From positions 1 to 61,336 of the forward strand of contig CAJWBJ010000008.1 of the NCBI GenBank assembly GCA_913020495.1: a DNA stretch of 61,336 bases, written 5' to 3'. The position numbers and the translations under genes are program-made. Each line of letters starts with the position of its first letter. Within the stretch, counting starts at the first letter, position 1. This DNA comes from an uncultured Oleiphilus sp. (GTDB taxonomy: Bacteria; Pseudomonadota; Gammaproteobacteria; Pseudomonadales; Oleiphilaceae). Below the pieces are notes generated by a model. The model was not told the origin of the DNA, made no database searches, and was given only the letters and a program-made list of their open reading frames with translations. Of this stretch, positions 54,766-61,336 are shown one piece after another.

Positions 54766-55533
54766 TTATTGCATGTATTTTTTGATTATATTTAGGCTTA
54801 CACCTTCTTTTTCCATGCTTTTTAAGGTCTCGGTGATTTTAGCTTGCCATTTGAGTTTGTCTTCTAATGGGAACTTCTTGGACAGAACTAAAAAAGCGCC
54901 TCTGGATTTTTTTAGAGGTTTGGGTAACGAAACGATAGTAGAGATACTTTTGTTCTCGTTATATTCATTTTTCAATTTATATTTGATTACTAGATCGTTT
55001 CCAACAAATGCGTCGATGCCTCCCTTAACCAACCTTCTAAAGGCGTCATCAAAGTTGAAAATCTCAACAAGATTTATATAACCTTGACGGCTTGCTTCAT
55101 CAAATTCATTACTGATAACAAAGCCAGCCTCTATACCTATACGTTTACCATAAAGATCATGAATATTTTCAAACTTGATGATGTTATTTTTAGCTGTAAA
55201 TAATTTAAATGTGCTGTAATGAAGAGGGTGGGTGAAAAGAGAAAATGATTCTCTTTCTGGTGTTTTAAAAAGTGAAAAACTTCCCAGAATTGTGCCATTT
55301 TTCGTCGTCTGGAGAAGGCGTTTCCAGGGGACAAGTTCAATATTTATTTTGATGCCCATCCTTTTAGAGAGTTCTTGGAGAATCTCTATGTCAATCCCAC
55401 TGGCTTGTTGGTTTTGGTCAATGAAACTGAATGGCGGGAAGTCGTCATCCCCAACGATGTTGAATGTTGTTCCAGCTGCCAATATAGGAAACAACGACAG
55501 GAATAATCCAGCTATAAGCCCTCTGTACATCAT
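54766..55533 (-). CDS. Periplasmic solute-binding protein, family 3 (amino-acid type)
   Basis: A 255-residue protein with a signal peptide (about 1-21) and the SBP_bac_3 fold: FPPFSFIDQNQQASGIDIEIL, LVPWKRLLQTTKNG, and DAFVGNDLVIKY. No transporter permease lies beside it, so it could serve as an orphan binding protein or a sensor. It is convergent with the amine oxidase gene. Confidence 0.85.
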   Translation of the reverse strand: MMYRGLIAGLFLSLFPILAAGTTFNIVGDDDFPPFSFIDQNQQASGIDIEILQELSKRMGIKINIELVPWKRLLQTTKNGTILGSFSLFKTPERESFSLFTHPLHYSTFKLFTAKNNIIKFENIHDLYGKRIGIEAGFVISNEFDEASRQGYINLVEIFNFDDAFRRLVKGGIDAFVGNDLVIKYKLKNEYNENKSISTIVSLPKPLKKSRGAFLVLSKKFPLEDKLKWQAKITETLKSMEKEGVSLNIIKKYMQ

Positions 55534-55673
55534 AAACGCCCAATTTTTCTGATGATGGGATTAATTATAGACTATTTTTATACTCGTGTAGGTTAGAGTG
55601 TAAGAATGGATTCCTTTTTGTTATCCACAGTAGAGGCAAGAAATATCTTGGTTCAAAACGATAGGTGTCTTAT

Positions 55674-58502
55674 TTAGTTAAGTAACTTCAGGCCAGGCGG
55701 TAAGCCTTCTCCAAATATGCGTTTAGTCTCATTTTCATCTAGCTCTTTAACGGTTTCTAGCATTTCCACCCAGCTAGCAGGTGCTTTGACAGTATTTAAT
55801 TTATTGACTATTTTGTTGCGCCAGTTTTCATCGATGTCTCTACTTCTATCGCCACTCATTCGTGACATTAGTACGGTTGCAAAAGCAATATGCTGTTCTT
55901 TTTTCCAATCAGCTCTTAGTAAATGCGGCAACCATGAGTGTATTTCTTCTTTCGGAATAACGTTATGTGCACTGCCATGAAAGGGTATGCGTGAGGCGAT
56001 GCGACCGAGTGCCCACCAGCTTGTTTTAGTTTCTGCTGGTTTTTCCAAGCGTTTTAATAGCCATTGAGAAATTTGGGTTTTATCGTCTATTGGTAAATGC
56101 TCTAATGCGGCGGCAAGCTTTACCATGTCTTCATAAGATTTTTGCTTGGCTTCCGCTTGTAGTTTTCGGCTGGTCAGCGCAGAAGGGTTTATAAATTTAG
56201 CAATATCTTTATAAAGCGCTATTTGTTGTTGTGCATTTAAACCACCTGCTGCACGACGCCAGAATGTCCACCAGCCTATCCAACCTTGGGTTTCTTTATC
56301 GAACTGCAGACCTTGTTGATGAAACTTCCAAACTTGTTCAATCCGCCAGTCATCGGCAGGATAACCAAAGCCAGGGCGTAAACTATAACCTGCAAGGTTA
56401 AACCAAATTCGCTCATGAGCCTGTGAGTGTTTCCGGTTCTTTTTGCCTTTCAGAAATTGGTCAAACAAAGCTCTAAGCAGTGGTACTTCCCAGTTTTCTC
56501 GTTTACCTAAACGTTTTTCGATATCTATTCGTAAGGTCTTAATCGCTTTTGGGGCAGCCTCTTTTTTATTGTTACTGAATACTGTTCCAAGCAGTTTTAT
56601 AATTTCAGGGAATGCTGGCGGTAATTGCTCGATGTCAGATATAGAGGTTGCATTATTCTTTCTGATTTGAAACTCAACATGCCACCGCTGTTTTTCTTTA
56701 GAAACGCAATCAAGTTGTAGTGTGCCAACTTCAGTTAAAGTGGTCGCTAAGGAGACTTCAATTTCCTGATCTTTTATTGAACTCTCTAGATTTGAATCAA
56801 TTAAAGTGTCTGAATTTAAGGCGAGTATTAATGGCGGTAGGGAAACAAAATGTTGATCAGTGATGGCTTGATTATCGACGCTAATAACTTCTCCTGCCTG
56901 ATAATGATCGTCACCGGCTGTTGATAATAGGTTGAATTGAACAGGTTGGCCCAAACGTAAGGAAAAATTCCTTTCTTTGAGTAAAAATTCCTGATCTTCT
57001 TCGGTGCCTTTGGGCATGATGCAAATAGCTTGTCGGCATGTTTCGTTTTTATCTAAAACCAGAAAGAATGTACGAGCAGAACCACCACCAATTTTTAGTT
57101 GAGCGCCACGCCGGGCTTTAGCATAAGCAACGGCTCCTTGAGCGACGGCGAGGTCGGGGGTGTTGTTTTCCAATAGTTTAATGTCACTACCCTGCCATTG
57201 GGATAATACGGCTTGTGCTCGTGTATTTAAAGTAGGGCTATTAAAAACACCCCCATTCAAAAGAAGTGCATCGGGGGTTGCTATTCTTTCAAGGTCTGTA
57301 ATGTTTAAAGCTTCTCGACAAACCGTTTGATGCTGATTAATAAACTGAGCCAAATATTTACTGACAGCAGGGTCAGGTGCGTAAGGCAAACCGAATTCAA
57401 CGACAGCACTACGACGTTTGATCGGCTGTTCATCAATATTAATTAAAGGGAAAAAACCATCGAGAGCGATATCTCTAACTTTTTGTTGCTGTAGTTGATA
57501 GCTTTTCGCCCCACCAATTAATTTTGCACCACTACCAAGCAGAGTAACTTTTACGCTATCAGGAGCGTTGTTGCTTAAAAGTTTTTCCTTTGCTTTACGA
57601 GTTTGTTGTATGAGTTGAGATAGGTTTGCAGTGCTTAGTTTCTTGTTGGGATGCTCACCGTTAATTAGCCTTTCAACAGTATGTGCGAGAGCCAAATCAA
57701 CATTATCACCACCGAGCATTAAGTGGTTACCCACGCCAACACGCGTGAGCGATAAAGTCTCATCTTCGCTTTTATCAATTTTGATTAAACTAAGGTCTGT
57801 TGTTCCGCCACCAACATCACATACCATTAGTAGTTTTATTTTAGCAAGTTGAGCCTGTGCGTATCCGCCTTGTCTTGCATACCAGTCATAGCAAACTGCT
57901 TGGGGCTCTTCTAATAATAAAATATTATTTAAACCAGACAATTTTGCTGCTTCTACTGTAAATGCTCTCGCGCTTTCATCAAATGATGCGGGAATGGTAA
58001 TGACAACTTCTTGATGTTCGATCAATGCATTGGAGTGGGCTTGATTCCATGCTTGACGGATATGAAATAAATAGCTGGCGCTTGCTAAAATAGGAGAGAC
58101 TTTACTAACGCCATCAGCACTGCCCCAAGGTAAAATATCTGCGCTTCGATCTACTTGGGAATGAGACAGCCAGCTTTTGGCACTAACGACTTGCCTACCA
58201 TCGACTTTAGAGCCTAACTCTCTTGCCCACTCACCAATTACAACAAGGGGTAAGTCATTTTCAAGTTTTTCTCTCCAAGGCAATACTAAGTCACTTTCAT
58301 TAAGCTCGCCCTCGGTTGGGTGGTAACGAAACGAAGGAAGCTGTGGTCGTTTCGCTACTTCACCTGGAGCGACTAATTGTTCCACTTCAAAAATTTTGCA
58401 GTTCTCCGGGCTTAAAGGTTTGGAAGTGTCTGCATAGGCCACCACAGTATTGGTGGTGCCTAGGTCGATACCAATTAAGAAGTCGGGAGTCTTGCTAGCC
58501 AT
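55674..58502 (-). CDS. Hsp70-like protein with DUF3731 C-terminal domain
   Basis: A 942-residue protein. The N-terminal about 480 residues are an Hsp70 ATPase: IGIDLGTTNTVVAY, VVITIPASFDESAR, LLEEPQAVCYDW, VCDVGGGTTDLSLI, LLNGGVFNSPTL. Instead of a DnaK-type substrate domain, a beta region and a long helical DUF3731 domain (about 630-940) follow. The ATPase signature residues are kept, so it is probably active. It lies 62 bases after a second Hsp70 gene with the same N-terminal layout. Client unknown. Confidence 0.85.
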   Translation of the reverse strand: MASKTPDFLIGIDLGTTNTVVAYADTSKPLSPENCKIFEVEQLVAPGEVAKRPQLPSFRYHPTEGELNESDLVLPWREKLENDLPLVVIGEWARELGSKVDGRQVVSAKSWLSHSQVDRSADILPWGSADGVSKVSPILASASYLFHIRQAWNQAHSNALIEHQEVVITIPASFDESARAFTVEAAKLSGLNNILLLEEPQAVCYDWYARQGGYAQAQLAKIKLLMVCDVGGGTTDLSLIKIDKSEDETLSLTRVGVGNHLMLGGDNVDLALAHTVERLINGEHPNKKLSTANLSQLIQQTRKAKEKLLSNNAPDSVKVTLLGSGAKLIGGAKSYQLQQQKVRDIALDGFFPLINIDEQPIKRRSAVVEFGLPYAPDPAVSKYLAQFINQHQTVCREALNITDLERIATPDALLLNGGVFNSPTLNTRAQAVLSQWQGSDIKLLENNTPDLAVAQGAVAYAKARRGAQLKIGGGSARTFFLVLDKNETCRQAICIMPKGTEEDQEFLLKERNFSLRLGQPVQFNLLSTAGDDHYQAGEVISVDNQAITDQHFVSLPPLILALNSDTLIDSNLESSIKDQEIEVSLATTLTEVGTLQLDCVSKEKQRWHVEFQIRKNNATSISDIEQLPPAFPEIIKLLGTVFSNNKKEAAPKAIKTLRIDIEKRLGKRENWEVPLLRALFDQFLKGKKNRKHSQAHERIWFNLAGYSLRPGFGYPADDWRIEQVWKFHQQGLQFDKETQGWIGWWTFWRRAAGGLNAQQQIALYKDIAKFINPSALTSRKLQAEAKQKSYEDMVKLAAALEHLPIDDKTQISQWLLKRLEKPAETKTSWWALGRIASRIPFHGSAHNVIPKEEIHSWLPHLLRADWKKEQHIAFATVLMSRMSGDRSRDIDENWRNKIVNKLNTVKAPASWVEMLETVKELDENETKRIFGEGLPPGLKLLN

Positions 58503-58564
58503 TAGTCTTCATTTGTCCTGTAGATTTTGTAACACTTGTTGTAGTTTGTTTGTAGCCTTTAGAG

Positions 58565-60436
58565 TTAATCTCGTACATCTAATTCAATTTGCCAACGTTC
58601 AGCTTCGCTGTTTTTATCTGAACTAGTGACTGCGATTGCTTCAAGTTTAAGCGTGCCGATCTCGGTTACTTTCGCAACAAGATGAACAGGTACGACTTCC
58701 CCTATGCGACGACCTTCACTTGGAAGTGTCGCTTGTAATTCTGGTAGCTCTTCAAGTTCACCTTCTGGCCAGTAATCAAGCTGAACACCAGCTTCATCAT
58801 GGCGACGAATATTTGAGCCGAAGAAACGAAAATGAACCGGCTCGCCAACAATCAGTCCGAATTCAGTTTCGCTGGCTTTTGCTTCGGAGCCTTCTTCCAT
58901 ACCAAAAGGGGCGATGCAGAGGGCCTCTATAGGCGCTTCCATACCGGGGATGGCAGGCATAGCACTTTCAATACCAACGTAATAAGTACTTGCTAAACCA
59001 CCACGAATACGAACACCTTGTCCTTGCTTGACATAACCATAATAACTGGCGCCAATTGAGACACCTAAATCAAGGTCAGCATCGCTTAACAGGCGAGCGG
59101 GTTTTACATTTTCGTCGCTAAGCCATTGGTTGATAATGGATAGCATTCGGTCCGCTAGAACGGGAGATTTAAGTACCCCACCATTAAATAGAATGGCAGA
59201 TGGTTTGATGAAAGACTTGGCTTCATTTCCGCTTGAAAGGTTTCCAAAAACATCGTCTGCAGCGTCAACCTGTCGGCTTAAAAAAGAAGCTAAGTGTCGT
59301 GAAATGGCAGGGTCTTGGGCATACGGCAGGCCTTTTTGGCTTAATGCGGAACGACGAGCTGCAACGGGGTGTTGATCAATACTGACATTTGGAAAGAAAC
59401 CTTCCACCAGTGTTTCACTAACTTCGTTGCGGGTGAGTGATGTGCGCAAGGTATTCCCTAATAGCTTTGAGCCTCGACTAGGAATGGCAATAGGTATTTC
59501 ATTAATATCATTGTCGAGTAATAATTGCTCTTTTGCATCTCGGCATGCTTGTACGATTGCTTGAATCTGCCAGGGTTGCAGCTCTTTACCTTCTGTAGCT
59601 AATTTCGCTTTCACACGGTAGGCGAGGGCGAGGTCCATATTATCACCACCTAGCAGTATATGATCCCCTACAGCAATTCGGTTAAGTGTTAGATTACCTT
59701 CCTCTTCACTAACGGCAATTAATGATAAATCACAGGTTCCACCGCCTACATCAACAACTAGAATAATGTCACCGGTTGATACTTGCTCGCGCCAATTATC
59801 GCCACAGGCTTGTATCCAGTTATAAACAGCTGCTTGAGGTTCCTCAAGTAAAGTGAGGTGCTGAAAGTTCATATTGCTGGCGGCATCAGCAGTCAGTTCG
59901 CGTGCGGCAGGGTCAAAAGAAGCAGGAATGGTAATGGTAACGTCTTGTTCGTTTAGTGGATTGTCAGGAAATTGATGATTCCATGCCTGACGCAAATGGT
60001 CTAGGTATTCAATCGTCGCAGTTAGAGGGGATAGCTTGCTAATCTCTTCAGGACTTCCAATAGGAAGAAAGTTAGCATGGCGGTCAACACCACTGTGACA
60101 TAACCAGCTTTTTGCGCTAGAGACTAGACGAATAGGGGTTTTACTTCCTAGTTGGCGGGCGATTGACCCCGCAATAACTTGCTGTTCTGCGTTCCAAGGT
60201 AGGGCAATGTCGCTTTGATTTAGCTCTGACTCATGAGCGCGGTAAATGAAAGAAGGTAATTGTTTTTTTTCCTCAATCAAACCTGGCTGACTGAGTTGAG
60301 GAATAGCCAGAACAGAGATTTCAACTTCAGTCGTTGGATCTTTTCTCGCTTTATCTAGGTCAAGATAAGATAAAACGCAGTGTGTAGTGCCTAAATCAAT
60401 ACCAACTGAGTAGCGAGCATTTGTCTCATTACTCAT
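58565..60436 (-). CDS. Hsp70-like protein (short form)
   Basis: A 623-residue Hsp70 homologue: VGIDLGTTHCVLSY, VTITIPASFDPAAR, LLEEPQAAVYNWI, VVDVGGGTCDLSLI, LLGGDNMDLALAY, and ILFNGGVLKSPVL. After the ATPase domain, a beta-rich region ends the protein with no lid like DnaK. It overlaps the DUF2760 gene by 4 bases, so the two are translationally coupled. Confidence 0.85.
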   Translation of the reverse strand: MSNETNARYSVGIDLGTTHCVLSYLDLDKARKDPTTEVEISVLAIPQLSQPGLIEEKKQLPSFIYRAHESELNQSDIALPWNAEQQVIAGSIARQLGSKTPIRLVSSAKSWLCHSGVDRHANFLPIGSPEEISKLSPLTATIEYLDHLRQAWNHQFPDNPLNEQDVTITIPASFDPAARELTADAASNMNFQHLTLLEEPQAAVYNWIQACGDNWREQVSTGDIILVVDVGGGTCDLSLIAVSEEEGNLTLNRIAVGDHILLGGDNMDLALAYRVKAKLATEGKELQPWQIQAIVQACRDAKEQLLLDNDINEIPIAIPSRGSKLLGNTLRTSLTRNEVSETLVEGFFPNVSIDQHPVAARRSALSQKGLPYAQDPAISRHLASFLSRQVDAADDVFGNLSSGNEAKSFIKPSAILFNGGVLKSPVLADRMLSIINQWLSDENVKPARLLSDADLDLGVSIGASYYGYVKQGQGVRIRGGLASTYYVGIESAMPAIPGMEAPIEALCIAPFGMEEGSEAKASETEFGLIVGEPVHFRFFGSNIRRHDEAGVQLDYWPEGELEELPELQATLPSEGRRIGEVVPVHLVAKVTEIGTLKLEAIAVTSSDKNSEAERWQIELDVRD

Positions 60437-61005
60437 AACTCAACCTCGGCAGGGGCAATAATCGATGTGTCATGGCCTTCTGCAATTTTTGGAAGTTTTA
60501 CTTCACTTACTTTCCAGCCTTTATGAATTAAGGTGCCATTGAAAGGGGCTTCACCCACTACATTTCCAGTTAACCTGACTTCAGCGGCATTGAAGCCTTT
60601 AGGCAGGCTAATTCTTGTTTCTTCATCTTCATTGCGAACAGCGGCGAGTGTGAAGTAAGTTTCGAGTGTTTTCTGACTACCTTCATGCACGACGCGAGCG
60701 GCTGCACCAATATCAGCATCAGAATAAGTACTTAGGTCTTCTTTAACGAAATCGATGAAGCGTGCATCCTGCTGCAATAATGTGAGTAATTGCAGCGCAG
60801 CATCAGGTGTTGCTTCTTTTAGTTGAACTGTTTTTTCAATGACGGCTTGTTCTACTTCGGGTATTTTTTCTTCAATTTGAGGCGACGTATTACTAATGTT
60901 TTTTGGTTTTTTCAACAGCAGAATAAAGCAGAGTAGAGCAAGTATTGTGAGGATAAGGTGAAACATATCAATAGTAGATGGCATGCTGCTTAAATCGATA
61001 TTCAT
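60433..61005 (-). CDS. DUF2760 family protein, probably membrane-anchored
   Basis: A 190-residue protein with one N-terminal membrane helix (about 11-28) and a cytoplasmic part with ALQLLTLLQQDARFIDFVKED and SDADIGAAARVVHEG, typical of DUF2760. Its 3' end overlaps the Hsp70 gene by 4 bases. DUF2760 and two Hsp70 genes occur together in other gammaproteobacteria, suggesting a complex in which this protein anchors the chaperones; that role is inference. Confidence 0.8.
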   Translation of the reverse strand: MNIDLSSMPSTIDMFHLILTILALLCFILLLKKPKNISNTSPQIEEKIPEVEQAVIEKTVQLKEATPDAALQLLTLLQQDARFIDFVKEDLSTYSDADIGAAARVVHEGSQKTLETYFTLAAVRNEDEETRISLPKGFNAAEVRLTGNVVGEAPFNGTLIHKGWKVSEVKLPKIAEGHDTSIIAPAEVEL

Positions 61006-61253
61006 GTAGTGCGTCCTTAATAATGTAGGTATAAGCTTGTAGTTGGTGTTCGAAAGAAGAAAAGCATTTTAACACGGCTTGTCATCAGCGTTGAAAAAAT
61101 AATAATTTACCCTGCTTATGCTGAGAAAGCTGGGCTAATGGTTATTTCACAAAAATTTTATTGTATTTATTTCCTGTGGCGCTTATCTTGTTCGCCCTTT
61201 TTGTTGATCAATTAATGATCAGATTGGATTTCACTCATATTATGGAAGCTTGG
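61006..61253. other. 248-base divergent gap between DUF2760 and the wax ester synthase-like gene
   Basis: It should hold divergent promoters. GGAAG at 61244-61248 is a ribosome site for the next gene. No other signal is clear. Confidence 0.5.
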
Positions 61254-61336
61254 ATGAAGAAATTATCACCTATTGATGTCTCGTTTTTGACCTTTGAATC
61301 TGCCGAAACCCCGATGCATATTGCAAACTTGCAGAT
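61254..61336 (+). CDS. Wax ester synthase/diacylglycerol acyltransferase, 5' end (partial)
   Basis: The first 27 codons read KKLSPIDVSFLTFESAETP then MHIANLQ, matching the N-terminal pattern of bacterial WS/DGAT enzymes (LSPxDxxFLxxExxxxPMHI), which join acyl-CoA to alcohols or diacylglycerol to make storage lipids. Start may be ATG 61254 or in-frame ATG 61242. The HHxxxDG active site lies beyond the window. Confidence 0.8.
   Translation, partial: MKKLSPIDVSFLTFESAETPMHIANLQ

Noticed and set aside
1-61336. CRISPR arrays, transposases, phage genes or tRNA genes
   Set aside because: None of the typical repeats, gene families or cloverleaf patterns were found by eye on either strand.

Overview
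The window is chromosomal DNA of a gammaproteobacterium, low in GC. Housekeeping order (rpsA-ihfB-lapA-lapB-pyrF), a complete ccoNOQP-ccoGHIS cluster beside an Fnr/Anr regulator, a valine/isobutyrate degradation cluster and the start of a wax-ester-synthase-like gene together suggest a marine, aerobic-to-microaerobic, lipid-using heterotroph of the Oceanospirillales type. The exact genus is inference. I see no phage genes, transposases, CRISPR arrays, tRNAs or rRNAs; the window reads as a stable chromosomal segment.

Layout. 1-3739: 3' end of rpsA with a strong terminator, then ihfB, lapA, lapB and pyrF. 3895-6389: an RhlA/PhaG-like alpha/beta hydrolase, a protein with a C-terminal J domain, and ttcA. 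6394-16125: the cbb3 oxidase region, all on the minus strand. It has two transcription units, ccoNOQP (with a perfect Fnr box upstream and a terminator after ccoP) and ccoG-H-I-S plus a TauE/UreH-like membrane protein, with the Fnr/Anr gene upstream. 16159-24762: small sulfur and signalling genes (ABM protein, tusA, an orphan CheX-like phosphatase, dsbD), epmC (apparently starting at AUU), the DEAD-box gene rhlB, pdxB, a YcgR-like PilZ protein and an NAD-kinase-fold protein. 25076-36785: accessory metabolism and regulators (EamA exporter, SIMPL protein, an amidotransferase/avtA/thioesterase operon, AraC, fatty acid hydroxylase, Crp-like regulator, ABM protein, exported proteins, diguanylate cyclase, LysE/Lrp divergent pair). 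36831-42383: membrane protein, rhlE, DUF2750, cold-shock protein and small proteins of unknown function. 42464-49083: valine catabolism (mmsB, hydrolase, hydratase, acyl-CoA dehydrogenase, mmsA) with a divergent AraC regulator. 49129-54754: dinG, then a regulatory-looking gap with a perfect CRP-type site, then an SDR / diheme cytochrome c lipoprotein / Tat-exported flavin amine oxidase operon. 54766-61005: a periplasmic solute-binding protein and an operon of DUF2760 with two divergent Hsp70 homologues. 61254-end: start of a WS/DGAT gene.

How they work together. The Fnr/cco block supplies high-affinity respiration under low oxygen. The valine cluster feeds propionyl-CoA/acyl-CoA pools. RhlA-like, thioesterase and WS/DGAT genes point to use of acyl chains for storage or surface lipids. 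The most promising less-described units are the SDR-cytochrome-amine oxidase operon and the DUF2760-Hsp70-Hsp70 operon. The most unexpected sequence-level observation is the AUU start inferred for epmC.
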